A DNA stretch of 64,000 bases from Mesorhizobium escarrei. GTDB taxonomy: Bacteria > Pseudomonadota > Alphaproteobacteria > Rhizobiales > Rhizobiaceae. Within the stretch, counting starts at the first letter, position 1; each line of letters starts with the position of its first letter. The notes beneath the pieces were generated by a model. That model was not told the DNA's origin. It did no database searches and saw nothing but the letters and a program-made list of their open reading frames with translations. Shown in pieces: positions 47,415 through 56,786 of this stretch. A program made the translations under genes and the position numbers. The stretch is taken from contig NZ_CAKXZT010000101.1 in the NCBI RefSeq assembly GCF_935825525.1, positions 81,633 through 145,632 on the forward strand, given 5' to 3'.

Positions 47415-49445
47415 ATGACGCCTACGAAGTTGCTGATTGGGCAGATCGCCGTCGTGTTCGCAATCGTGATACTCGGCGTATGGGCGGCCACGCAGTGGTG
47501 CGCCCACATGCTCGGCCATCAACCGCCACTCGGCGCGCCATGGTTAGTCGCGGCTGGCTGGCAGATCTACAAGCCGTGGAAACTGTTCGAATGGTGGTTC
47601 CACTTCGACGCTTATGCGCCCGAGGTCTTCGATAAGGCCGGTGCGCTTGCCGGCGCCAGTGGGTTCGTGGGCTGTGCCGCCGCGATCGCCGGCTCGCTCT
47701 GGCGCGCGCGACAGCTCGGGTCGGTCACCACATATGGGTCGTCAAGGTGGGCCGCGACTCACGAGATCGAGACGGCAGGGCTGTTTCGGCCGGCCGGCGT
47801 TTTCCTAGGCAAGCTGAAGGATCGCTATCTGCGCCATGACGGGCCCGAGCACGTCATGGCCTTTGCCCCAACACGATCAGGCAAGGGCATCGGACTGGTT
47901 GTTCCAACTCTTCTGTCCTGGACCGGCTCGGCCGTCATTCACGATATCAAAGGCGAGAACTGGCAGTTGACCTCCGGCTGGCGCTCGAAGTTCTCCTACT
48001 GTCTCCTGTTCAATCCGACCGATCCGAGGTCGGCGCGCTATAACCCGCTGCTGGAGGTACGAAAAGGTCCAGACGAGGTCCGTGACGTCCAGAACATCGC
48101 CGACATCCTGGTAGATCCGGAAGGCGCGCTGGACCGGCGGAACCACTGGGAGAAAACCAGTCACTCACTCTTGGTCGGCGCCATTTTGCACGTGCTTTAC
48201 GCCGAAGAGGAAAAGACGCTCGCTCGCGTCGCCACCTTCCTGTCGGACCCGCAACGCTCGTTTGCCGCGACACTACGGCGGATGATGACGACCAACCATC
48301 TCGGCGCGGCGGATAAGCCCCAGGTCCATCCTGTCGTGGCCTCGGCAGCTCGCGAGGTGTTGAACAAGTCGGAGAACGAGCGTTCAGGCGTTCTTTCGAC
48401 CGCCATGTCGTTTCTCGGCCTCTATCGCGATCCTACGGTGGCGGCAGCGACATCAGCTTGCGACTGGCGCATTGCCGACCTCCTGGATGCTGAGCGACCG
48501 ATGTCACTCTATCTGGTCGTGCCGCCATCGGACATCTCGCGCACGAAGCCGCTGGTGCGACTTGTGCTCAATCAGATCGGCAGGCGTCTGACGGAGCGGC
48601 TGGAGGGGGATCCTAAGAAGAGCAGGAACCATCAACTGCTCATGATGCTGGACGAATTCCCGGCGCTCGGTCGCCTTGATTTCTTCGAAACCGCGCTCGC
48701 CTTCATGGCCGGCTATGGCATCCGTGCATATCTGATCGCGCAATCCTTGAACCAGATCTCCAAGGCGTATGGGGACAACAATGCCATTCTCGACAACTGC
48801 CATGTGCGGATTGCCTTTTCCTCCAATGACGAGCGCACGGCCAAACGCATTTCGGACGCGCTCGGCACGGCGACGGAGCTGAGGTCCATGCGCAACTACG
48901 CCGGCCATCGCTTGGCGCCCTGGCTGTCGCACGTGATGGTTAGCCGCCAGGAGACCGCCCGCCCACTATTGACACCGGGCGAGGTGATGCAGTTGCCGCA
49001 AGCCGATGAACTGGTGTTGGTTTCAGGGCTGCCGCCGATCCGGGCGAAGAAGCTGCGCTACTACCAGGATCGAAATTTCACCGAGCGCGTGCTTTCTGCG
49101 CCGGTATTGCGCGACGGCGCTTACGCGGATCGGCCAGTACCGCGTCCGGACTGTTGGATCGGGCAGGTGCGGGGCGTTGACCGCCGTCTTGCTGGCGGCG
49201 GCGAAAGCGCGGGCGAGGCAATTGAAGATGAAGGAGGTGTCCAGCAACAGCGACATCCGGGTCTGCCTGAAGAGCATACAGCCGTCACTCTGGAGCCCGA
49301 CCGGGACGACCTGCTCAAGCCCGCGGACGATGATAGCGAGGCAGTTGCTGACAGGCGCGTGATGGACCGAATTTCCACTGCCGCACGCGCCTATGGCATC
49401 AACGAGGGAACGGGCGACAACAAGGACATCGTGCCCGGCTTCTGA
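47415..49445 (+). CDS. traG: TraG/VirD4 type IV coupling protein
   Basis: A 676-residue hexameric ATPase that brings the relaxase-DNA complex to the channel. Two N-terminal membrane segments (IGQIAVVFAIVILGVWAA and the region near residue 85) precede Walker A APTRSGKGIG near residue 154 and Walker B LLMMLDEFPALG near residue 410. The C-terminal 100 residues are acidic and unconserved. It opens the transfer cluster, about 120 bases before the RHH gene. Confidence 0.93.
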   Translation: MTPTKLLIGQIAVVFAIVILGVWAATQWCAHMLGHQPPLGAPWLVAAGWQIYKPWKLFEWWFHFDAYAPEVFDKAGALAGASGFVGCAAAIAGSLWRARQLGSVTTYGSSRWAATHEIETAGLFRPAGVFLGKLKDRYLRHDGPEHVMAFAPTRSGKGIGLVVPTLLSWTGSAVIHDIKGENWQLTSGWRSKFSYCLLFNPTDPRSARYNPLLEVRKGPDEVRDVQNIADILVDPEGALDRRNHWEKTSHSLLVGAILHVLYAEEEKTLARVATFLSDPQRSFAATLRRMMTTNHLGAADKPQVHPVVASAAREVLNKSENERSGVLSTAMSFLGLYRDPTVAAATSACDWRIADLLDAERPMSLYLVVPPSDISRTKPLVRLVLNQIGRRLTERLEGDPKKSRNHQLLMMLDEFPALGRLDFFETALAFMAGYGIRAYLIAQSLNQISKAYGDNNAILDNCHVRIAFSSNDERTAKRISDALGTATELRSMRNYAGHRLAPWLSHVMVSRQETARPLLTPGEVMQLPQADELVLVSGLPPIRAKKLRYYQDRNFTERVLSAPVLRDGAYADRPVPRPDCWIGQVRGVDRRLAGGGESAGEAIEDEGGVQQQRHPGLPEEHTAVTLEPDRDDLLKPADDDSEAVADRRVMDRISTAARAYGINEGTGDNKDIVPGF

Positions 49446-49565
49446 AAGAAGCTGCCGAAGGCAGAGCGCAAATCAGCGTACATAACGGCCATAAGCAATT
49501 TCGAGGAAGTCGGCGATGCTCGTTCCCGCCCGTGCAACAGCGCTGGGACAGTTGGAACGAACCAC

Positions 49566-49979
49566 ATGAGCCTTCAGCGCATTCGTCATCAGTTTCTGCT
49601 CGAACCCGACCTGAGCAAGAAACTGGACGACCTCAGCCGCGATCCATCGACGACCAAATCAGCGATCGTGGCGAAGGCAGTCGAGGCCTTTATCGAGCGG
49701 CGTGGTGAGAACGAGCTCGACCGGCGCTACGGCGTAAGGCTCGACCGTCTTTCCCGTGACCTCGGTCATCTCAGACGCGACGTCGAGGTGATCCTAGAGA
49801 GCCTGGCGCTCTTCATTCGCTTTTCCCTCACGCTTCATGCTCACACACCAGTCCCGGACCGGGCGACGCAGGCGATTGCCCAGGAGCGCTTCGACAAATT
49901 CGTCGAGCAAGTGGGCCGCCAGATCGCCTCCGGCAAACGGTCGCTTGGGACGGATAATGGCGGGGGAGGGGAAGGATGA
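49566..49979 (+). CDS. Ribbon-helix-helix (CopG-like) regulator of the trb cluster
   Basis: A 137-residue protein with an N-terminal RHH DNA-binding fold (LLEPDLSKKLDDLSRDPSTT, then KSAIVAKAVEAFIERR) and a helical C-terminal part. It lies between traG and trbB and overlaps trbB by 4 bases (ATGA). It probably autoregulates the trb operon; homologues occupy the same place in many Rhizobiales traG-trb clusters. Confidence 0.85.
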   Translation: MSLQRIRHQFLLEPDLSKKLDDLSRDPSTTKSAIVAKAVEAFIERRGENELDRRYGVRLDRLSRDLGHLRRDVEVILESLALFIRFSLTLHAHTPVPDRATQAIAQERFDKFVEQVGRQIASGKRSLGTDNGGGGEG

Positions 49980-50944
49980 GTTCTCATCCGGAGGTCGACC
50001 ATCGCCATCGTGCCATGTTGCGCACCGCCATGGGCCCGGCAATCGCTGAGGCCCTTGCCGATTCATCTGTTGTCGAGGTGATGGTCAATCCCGACGGTGC
50101 GCTGCGGCTCGACCGGCTGGGAGAAGGTCGGGTCGGTACCGGCGTGCATATGCACCCATCCGAGGCGGAACGCATCGTCCGCCTGGTCGCTTCCCATGTG
50201 CGTGCCGAGGCGCATGCGGGTAGTCCGATCGTCAGCGCCGAACTGCCCTCGGGCGAGCGCTTCGAGGGGCTGTTGCCGCCAGTCGTTCTGGCGCCATGCT
50301 TCGCCATCCGTAAACCGGCCGCAAAACTCTACACGTTGGCCAACTATGTCGCCGACCAAATCATGCTGCCGCTGCAGGCCGATGCGCTGAGGAAGGCCGT
50401 GCGCGAGCGGCGCAACATATTGGTCGCAGGCGGCACGTCGTCGGGCAAAACCACGCTCGCCAATGCGCTGCTGGTCGAAGTCGCGGAATGCGACGAGCGG
50501 GTGATCTTGATCGAAGACACACGCGAGCTGCAGTGCGCTGCCAAGGACTGCGTTGCACTCAGGACAAGACGGGGCTCGGTGACGCTTGCCGATCTCGTAC
50601 GCTCGACGCTGCGGCTCAGGCCCGACCGCATCGTCGTCGGCGAAGTCCGGGGTGCGGAAGCCCTCGATATGCTGAAGGCATGGAACACTGGCCACCCCGG
50701 CGGCATCGCCACGGTTCACGCCAATTCGGCGCGCTCCGCCCTCTACCGGATCGAGCAACTCGCGCAGGAAGCCGTCGTCACTGTACCACGCCGTCTGATC
50801 GCCGATGCCATCGATCTGATTGTCTTCATCGCCGGGCGCGGATCCTCGCGCCGCATTGACGCCATCGCCGAGGTCACCGGTCTCGACGGCAGCGGCGATT
50901 ACGCCGTCACCCAACTGACGCTCCCGCAACTTCAGCAGTTTTGA
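49976..50944 (+). CDS. trbB: TrbB, VirB11-like conjugation ATPase
   Basis: A 322-residue secretion ATPase. Walker A GGTSSGKTTLANALL is near residue 150, the Asp box LIEDTRELQC follows, then Walker B RLRPDRIVVGEVRGAEAL and the His box GHPGGIATVHANS. It powers pilus assembly at the inner membrane. Coupled to the RHH gene upstream and close to trbC. Confidence 0.95.
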   Translation: MSSHPEVDHRHRAMLRTAMGPAIAEALADSSVVEVMVNPDGALRLDRLGEGRVGTGVHMHPSEAERIVRLVASHVRAEAHAGSPIVSAELPSGERFEGLLPPVVLAPCFAIRKPAAKLYTLANYVADQIMLPLQADALRKAVRERRNILVAGGTSSGKTTLANALLVEVAECDERVILIEDTRELQCAAKDCVALRTRRGSVTLADLVRSTLRLRPDRIVVGEVRGAEALDMLKAWNTGHPGGIATVHANSARSALYRIEQLAQEAVVTVPRRLIADAIDLIVFIAGRGSSRRIDAIAEVTGLDGSGDYAVTQLTLPQLQQF

Positions 50945-50955
50945 AAGGCCAATTC

Positions 50956-51264
50956 ATGTGCAAGAAGCTTCGCTTTCTTTCGTCCACCGCGCTCGTGCTT
51001 GTTCTCACGGTCTCAGCCCGTGCAGCAGGCTCCGGCATGCCTTGGGAACAGCCGCTGCAGCAGATCCTGGAGTCTGTACAGGGACCGGTCGCCAAGATTA
51101 TCGCCGTGATCATCATCATCACCACGGGCTTAACCCTTGCCTTCGGTGACACCGCAGGCGGTTTCCGCCGGCTGATCCAGATCGTCTTCGGGCTGTCGAT
51201 CGCCTTCGCGGCATCGAGCTTCTTTCTCTCCTTCTTCTCCTTTGGCGGCGGAGCACTCGTCTGA
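50956..51264 (+). CDS. trbC: TrbC, conjugative pilin precursor
   Basis: A 102-residue prepilin with signal peptide (FLSSTALVLVLTVSARA), GMPWEQPLQQILESVQGP, and two long hydrophobic helices ending in FFLSFFSFGGG. It is the substrate of TraF, encoded at 37.6 kb. I prefer ATG at 50956; a TTG at 50941 overlapping the trbB stop is an alternative. Confidence 0.92.
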   Translation: MCKKLRFLSSTALVLVLTVSARAAGSGMPWEQPLQQILESVQGPVAKIIAVIIIITTGLTLAFGDTAGGFRRLIQIVFGLSIAFAASSFFLSFFSFGGGALV

Positions 51265-51536
51265 TGGTCGCTGGAGAGCAGCATATTGAGGGCTTCGCGG
51301 TTCCCGTTCACCGGGCATTGACCGAAGCCATCCTGCTGGGCGGTGCACCGCGAGCGGTGGCGATCCTCAACGGCACTGTGGCCGCAGCTATCGGCCTCGG
51401 TTTGCAGCAGTGGATCGCTGGGCTGGTGCTGTGGATTGCCGGCCACACGCTGGCGGTCTTTGCCACAAGACGCGATCCAGACTTCGCCAGCGTGCTCGTT
51501 CGTCACCTTCGTCTGAAGGGATGGTTGGTATGCTGA
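51264..51536 (+). CDS. trbD: TrbD, inner-membrane transfer protein
   Basis: A 90-residue VirB3-like protein with two adjacent hydrophobic segments (AVAILNGTVAAAIGLGLQQW; then AGLVLWIAGHTLAVFA) and the conserved ending RRDPDFASVLVRHLRL. Start overlaps the trbC stop by one base (TGATG); stop overlaps the trbE start. Confidence 0.92.
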   Translation: MVAGEQHIEGFAVPVHRALTEAILLGGAPRAVAILNGTVAAAIGLGLQQWIAGLVLWIAGHTLAVFATRRDPDFASVLVRHLRLKGWLVC

Positions 51537-53980
51537 ACCTGTCAGAATACCGCAGCAAAGCCGACAAACTTGCCGACCATCTGCCTTGGGCAGCGCTCGT
51601 CGCGCCCAGCATCGTGCTCAATAAGGACGGCAGCTTTCAGCGGACCTTACGGTTCCGCGGGCCCGATCTCGAAAGCGCGACGGAAGCAGAACTTGTCGGC
51701 ATCTGCGCCCGGGCAAACAACGCGTTGAGAAGGCTCGGCTCCGGCTGGGCATTGTTCTTCGAAGCCGAGCGCATAGAGGCTCTCGGCTATCCTAACTCAA
51801 CCTTTCCCGACGCCGCGTCTTGGCTTGTCGATGAAGAACGACGCGCGGCCTTCGAGGGCAAGGTCGCGCATTACGAGAGCCGCTATCACCTGACTTTGCT
51901 GTTCATGCCGCCCCCGGACGCACGGGCGAGGGCTGAAAGCGCGCTCGTTGACGCACACCAATCTGGCGGCGGGAGAGACTGGCCCCAGGAGCTGGCGCGG
52001 TTTCGCGACGAGACCGACCGGGTCCTCGATCTTTTGTCCGGTTTCATGCCCGAGGTGCGCGTGCTCGACGATGCCGAGACCCTGACTTACCTGCACGGCA
52101 CAATCTCGACCCGCCGCCATCCACTCGCTGTCCCGGAAACGCCGATGTATCTCGACGGCATCCTGGTCGACGCGCCGCTTACCGGCGGCTTGGAGCCGAT
52201 GCTCGGCGAACACCATCTTCGCACCCTTACCGTCCTCGGATTCCCGAATCTCACCCGGCCCGGAATTCTCGACGCGTTGAATCATCAGGATTTCGCCTAT
52301 CGCTGGGTGACGCGCTTCATCCCGCTCGACAAGACGGAAGCCACGAAGACGCTGACACGGTTGCGCCGCCAGTGGTTTGCCAAGCGCAAATCGATCGCGG
52401 CCATCCTGCGCGAGGTCGTGACCAACGAACCTTTCCCGCTGGTCGACAGCGATGCCGACAACAAGGCGCTCGATGCCGACGCAGCCCTTCAGGCGTTGGG
52501 CGGCGACCATGTCGGCTTCGGTTATCTCACCACAACGGTGACAGTGTGGGATGAGGACCATCAAGCCGCCGCGGAGAAACTTCGCGCGGTCGAGCGCATC
52601 ATCAATGGGCTCGGCTTCACCACCATCCGCGAAGGCGTCAATGCGGTCGAGGCGTGGCTCGGCTCGCTGCCTGGTCATATCTATGCCAATGTTCGCCAGC
52701 CGCTCGTTCACACGTTGAACCTTGCGCATCTCATGCCGTTGTCCTCGGTCTGGGCAGGTCCTACAGCGAACGAGCATCTCGCCAAGGTCACCCAGCGAGA
52801 GGCCTCGCCACTTCTGTTCGCAGAGACCAACGGGTCGACACCATTCCGGCTATCCACCCATGTCGACGATGTCGGCCACATGCTGATCGTTGGCCCGACC
52901 GGCGCCGGCAAATCGGTGCTGCTTGCCCTGATTGCGCTGCAGTTCCGGCGCTATGCCGGCGCGCAGGTCTATGTCTTCGACAAAGGCAATTCGGCGCGCG
53001 CGGCAGTCCTTGCCACGGGTGGAGAACACCACGCGCTGGGTGCTGACGGTGCGCTCGCCTTCCAGCCCCTGCGCAATATCGGCGACCAGGCTGCCCGCAG
53101 TTGGGCAGCCGAGTGGATTGCCGGCCTCATTGCCCATGAGAATGTCACCGTCACGCCGGAGGTGAAGGAGGCAATCTGGTCGGCACTCACCAGCCTTGCC
53201 ACCGCGCCGGCGCAGGAACGCACGCTGACCGGCCTTTCGGTCCTGCTTCAGTCCAACGGGCTGAAGTCCGCGTTGATGCCCTACACACTCGACGGTCCTT
53301 TCGGCCGCCTGCTCGACGCCGATGATGATCGGCTGGCCTTATCGAATGTGCAGTGTTTCGAGACGGAAGAGCTGATGCAGAGCCAAGGCGCTGTGCTGCC
53401 TGTGCTCACTTACGTGTTCCATCGTCTTGAAGAGCGGTTCGATGGACGGCCGACGCTGCTGATGCTCGACGAGGCTTGGGTCTATCTCGACAATCCGCTC
53501 TTTGCCGCCCGTATCCGCGAATGGCTGAAGGTGCTCCGAAAGCGGAATGTCTCGGTGATCTTCGCTACGCAATCGCTGGCTGATATCGCGGGCTCTTCAA
53601 TCGCGCCGGCGATCATCGAGAGCTGCCCCCAGCGCATTTTCCTTCCCAATGATCGTGCTGTGGAACCGCAAGCGCGGGCAGCCTACGAGCGCTTCGGCTT
53701 AAACGAGCGGCAGATCGAATTGATCGCCCGCGCCACGCCGAAGCGCCACTACTATCTTCAGTCACGTAGCGGAAACCGTCTCTTCGAGCTCGGGCTTGGC
53801 CCCATCACTCTTGCGCTTTGCGGCGCTTCCGATCCGGCGACGCAGACCCTGATCGACAAAATCCAGTCCGAAGACGGGCAAGACAGCTTTGCCTCCCGCT
53901 TTCTGAGCGCGCGCGGCCTCGATTGGGCTGCCGAGCTTCTCCAGCAATTCCCTCAACCAGACATGGAGCAATCCTCATGA
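51530..53980 (+). CDS. trbE: TrbE, VirB4-like conjugation ATPase
   Basis: An 816-residue ATPase of the mating channel. Start MLNLSEYRSKADKLADHLPW, Walker A IVGPTGAGKSVLLAL near residue 455, Walker B TLLMLDEAWVYLDNP near residue 645 and the ATQSLADI segment. Full family length, so no damage. Overlaps trbD by 7 bases and trbJ by 4. Confidence 0.95.
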   Translation: MLNLSEYRSKADKLADHLPWAALVAPSIVLNKDGSFQRTLRFRGPDLESATEAELVGICARANNALRRLGSGWALFFEAERIEALGYPNSTFPDAASWLVDEERRAAFEGKVAHYESRYHLTLLFMPPPDARARAESALVDAHQSGGGRDWPQELARFRDETDRVLDLLSGFMPEVRVLDDAETLTYLHGTISTRRHPLAVPETPMYLDGILVDAPLTGGLEPMLGEHHLRTLTVLGFPNLTRPGILDALNHQDFAYRWVTRFIPLDKTEATKTLTRLRRQWFAKRKSIAAILREVVTNEPFPLVDSDADNKALDADAALQALGGDHVGFGYLTTTVTVWDEDHQAAAEKLRAVERIINGLGFTTIREGVNAVEAWLGSLPGHIYANVRQPLVHTLNLAHLMPLSSVWAGPTANEHLAKVTQREASPLLFAETNGSTPFRLSTHVDDVGHMLIVGPTGAGKSVLLALIALQFRRYAGAQVYVFDKGNSARAAVLATGGEHHALGADGALAFQPLRNIGDQAARSWAAEWIAGLIAHENVTVTPEVKEAIWSALTSLATAPAQERTLTGLSVLLQSNGLKSALMPYTLDGPFGRLLDADDDRLALSNVQCFETEELMQSQGAVLPVLTYVFHRLEERFDGRPTLLMLDEAWVYLDNPLFAARIREWLKVLRKRNVSVIFATQSLADIAGSSIAPAIIESCPQRIFLPNDRAVEPQARAAYERFGLNERQIELIARATPKRHYYLQSRSGNRLFELGLGPITLALCGASDPATQTLIDKIQSEDGQDSFASRFLSARGLDWAAELLQQFPQPDMEQSS

Positions 53981-54702
53981 TTGGACGCCGTCTTTTCACC
54001 AGCCTGATCACCGTTTCCCTGATCGCCAAGCCAATGGCCGACTATGTGCAGCCGGCCTACGCCCTTATCGTGTTCGATCCATCCAATTATGCGCAGAACG
54101 TGCTGACGGCGGCGCGCGCGCTGGAGCAGATCAACAACCAGATCCAGTCGCTGCAGAACCAGGCAACCATGCTGCAGAACATGGCGCGCAATCTTCAGCG
54201 TCTGGATTTCTCTTCCGTGGGCCAGCTCTCCGGTTCGCTCCATCGCATTGACGGTTTGATGGACCAGGCGAGTGGCCTCAGCTTTGATCTGGGCAAGCTT
54301 CAAGACCAGTGGCGCAGCCAATATCCGGAAAGCTACGAGGCCACGATCAAGGTCAGCGATGTGGCAACCGCAGCGCGCGAGCGCTGGCAGAGCGCCATGC
54401 AGGCGTTCCGCCAGACCATGCGGGTCCAGTCGCAGATCGTCGAGAACGTCCGCGCCGACGGCGACCTGCTTGCCGATCTCGTCAACCGCAGCCAAGGGGC
54501 AGCCGGTGCGCTTCAGGCAAGCCAGGCCACCAACCAGCTGATCGCGCTTTCGACCAAGCAGCAGATGCAGATCCAAACGCTGCTCGCGACTCAGTTTCGA
54601 GCTGAGGCCGAGGATGCCGCGCGCAAGGCGCAGTCCGAGGAAGCCGCCCGCGAGACGACCAAGCGCTTCCTGGGTACCGGCTCGGCCTATCCCGGCAATT
54701 GA
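53977..54702 (+). CDS. trbJ: TrbJ, VirB5-like transfer protein
   Basis: A 241-residue exported protein. The signal peptide runs to about PAYA. The mature part starts with the family hallmark IVFDPSNYAQNVLTAARALE followed by a Gln-rich coiled-coil (QINNQIQSLQNQATMLQNMA). It is thought to sit at the pilus tip. No trbK entry-exclusion lipoprotein gene follows: trbL begins only 30 bases later. Confidence 0.93.
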   Translation: MIGRRLFTSLITVSLIAKPMADYVQPAYALIVFDPSNYAQNVLTAARALEQINNQIQSLQNQATMLQNMARNLQRLDFSSVGQLSGSLHRIDGLMDQASGLSFDLGKLQDQWRSQYPESYEATIKVSDVATAARERWQSAMQAFRQTMRVQSQIVENVRADGDLLADLVNRSQGAAGALQASQATNQLIALSTKQQMQIQTLLATQFRAEAEDAARKAQSEEAARETTKRFLGTGSAYPGN

Positions 54703-54731
54703 TCACCAACTCTGACGAGGAAGGCGGCGGC

Positions 54732-56054
54732 ATGAACGACCTCGGCGTCATCGATCGCTTCATGGAGACCTTCATCCGCTACATTGACAGCGGGTTCGGT
54801 CTGCTTTCGGGCGACGTCGCCTTCCTCACTACCATCCTGATCGGCATCGACATCACGCTGGCCGGGCTGGCCTGGGCGCTCGGCGACGAGCCCAACATTC
54901 TCGGCCGGCTTACCCGCAAGGTGCTCTATGTCGGCGTCTTCGCCTTCATCTTGAATAATTTTAAGAACCTCGCCGACATCATCTATCGCTCCTTTGCCGG
55001 GCTCGGCATCAACGCGTCCTCCGGCAATCTCTCCCCAGACAATCTCCTGCGCCCTGGCCGCATCGCCGCGACCGGTTTCGAAGGCGCTTGGCCGCTGCTT
55101 GATCAGGCAAGTCAGCTGCTCGGCTTTCCAGAAATCTTCGGCAACGCGCTCACCATCTTCGTGCTGCTCATGGCCTGGTTCCTGGTGATCATCGCCTTCT
55201 TCATCCTTTCCATTCAGCTGTTCATCACAATCCTTGAGTTCAAGCTCACCACGCTTGCCGGCTTTGTTCTGGTTCCCTTCGCACTCTGGAATCGATCGGC
55301 GTTTCTGGCCGAGCGCGTGCTCGGCAATGTCATCTCTTCAGGCATCAAGGTGATGGTACTTGCCGTCATCGTCGGCATCGGCTCCACACTCTTCGGCGAG
55401 TTTGCTTCCGCGCTGCAAGGCAAGGAGCCGGACCTGGCCGCCGCCATGTCACAGGTGCTGGGCGCGCTGGCGCTGCTTGGGCTCGGCATCTTTGGGCCCG
55501 GCATCGCGTCGGGTCTAGTGTCCGGCGCGCCGCAGCTTGGCGCGGGCGCCGCCCTTGGCACGACTGCGGCGGCAACTGGTGCATCGCTCGTTGCCGGAGG
55601 CACGGCATTTGCTGGCGCGCGCATGGCAACCGGCGGCAGTCTCGCCGCAATTCGGGCCGGCACAACGATGGGATCGGCTGCTTTAACGGCCTGGCAGATC
55701 GGGCGAGCAACCTCGCCCCACACCGGCCTGTCCGGTGTGGCTGCTGGATTGCGGGGCGTGACCAGTGCCGCCGGCGGCGCCGCGATGCGAGCAGCAAGAG
55801 CTGCCGCGGGAACGTTCGGGCGCAGCGCCGATGCCGGCCGGGAAGCCGCATGGACCGCGACCGGTGGTGCGCCCACCGCGTCCATGACTGGAAACCCAAC
55901 CGCTGCAGACCCTAATGCCGCTCCGACGTGGGCAAGGCGCTTGCGTTCCGAACAGACCGCCCGTGCCCACCGCCACGCCGCCATGCAGGCTGTCCGTGAA
56001 GGCGACAGCCCGGGAGGCAGCGCCAATCCCTCTCTCAACGACAAGGACGACTAG
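54732..56054 (+). CDS. trbL: TrbL, VirB6-like polytopic membrane protein
   Basis: A 440-residue protein with five or more membrane segments up to about residue 270 (FLTTILIGIDITLAGLAWAL; IFVLLMAWFLVIIAFFILSI) and a long Gly/Ala-rich soluble C-terminus. It forms part of the inner-membrane channel. ATG at 54732 follows a GGCGG-type site. Directly abuts trbF. Confidence 0.93.
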   Translation: MNDLGVIDRFMETFIRYIDSGFGLLSGDVAFLTTILIGIDITLAGLAWALGDEPNILGRLTRKVLYVGVFAFILNNFKNLADIIYRSFAGLGINASSGNLSPDNLLRPGRIAATGFEGAWPLLDQASQLLGFPEIFGNALTIFVLLMAWFLVIIAFFILSIQLFITILEFKLTTLAGFVLVPFALWNRSAFLAERVLGNVISSGIKVMVLAVIVGIGSTLFGEFASALQGKEPDLAAAMSQVLGALALLGLGIFGPGIASGLVSGAPQLGAGAALGTTAAATGASLVAGGTAFAGARMATGGSLAAIRAGTTMGSAALTAWQIGRATSPHTGLSGVAAGLRGVTSAAGGAAMRAARAAAGTFGRSADAGREAAWTATGGAPTASMTGNPTAADPNAAPTWARRLRSEQTARAHRHAAMQAVREGDSPGGSANPSLNDKDD

Positions 56055-56786
56055 ATGCTGTTCAAGCGACCCGTTCAACGTTACGGCAAGACACCCGAAC
56101 CGATCACGCCGTATCAAAAGGCCGCCCAGCTATGGGACGAGCGCATCGGCTCATCTCGAGTACAGGCTAGGAATTGGCGGCTCATGGCCCTCGGCTGTCT
56201 GGCCTTGGCGACCGGGCTCTCTGGCGGACTCGTATGGCAGTCGATGCAGAGCCGTGTTGTGCCTTACGTCGTCGAGGTCGACCGCTTCGGCGAGGCACGC
56301 GCCGTCGCGCCGGCGATCCAAGACTACGAGCCCTCCGACGCCCAGATAGCCTGGCACCTCGGCCGCTTCATCCAGAATGTCCGTTCCGTCTCCACTGATC
56401 CGGTGCTGGTGCGGCAGAACTGGCTGGCGGCTTACGACTTTGCCACCGACCGTGCGGCACTCTTCCTCAATGAGTACGCCAAGGCGAACGATCCCTTCGG
56501 TCAGATCGGAACGCGCAGCGTGTCCGTCCAGGTGACCAGTGTGGTCAGGGCTTCCGACAGCTCGTTCCAGGTCAAATGGACTGAGCAGGTCTTTGAGCGC
56601 GGCAGCCTTGCCAGCACCACGCGCTGGACCGCGATCCTCACCATCGTGATCCGCCCGCCAAGCAATACGGATCAGCTGCGCAACAATCCGCTCGGTGTCT
56701 TCATCAACGCCATCGACTGGTCGCGCGAGCTCGACAGTGCCGCACCGACATCCGTTTCCCCGAAGGAGCCCGCCGATGACAAATAG
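56055..56786 (+). CDS. trbF: TrbF, VirB8-like transfer protein
   Basis: A 243-residue protein with a cytosolic N-terminus, one membrane helix (LMALGCLALATGLSGGLVW) and a periplasmic VirB8 fold (PYVVEVDRFGEARAV; QNWLAAYDFATDRAALFLNE). It starts immediately after the trbL stop and overlaps trbG by 11 bases. Confidence 0.94.
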   Translation: MLFKRPVQRYGKTPEPITPYQKAAQLWDERIGSSRVQARNWRLMALGCLALATGLSGGLVWQSMQSRVVPYVVEVDRFGEARAVAPAIQDYEPSDAQIAWHLGRFIQNVRSVSTDPVLVRQNWLAAYDFATDRAALFLNEYAKANDPFGQIGTRSVSVQVTSVVRASDSSFQVKWTEQVFERGSLASTTRWTAILTIVIRPPSNTDQLRNNPLGVFINAIDWSRELDSAAPTSVSPKEPADDK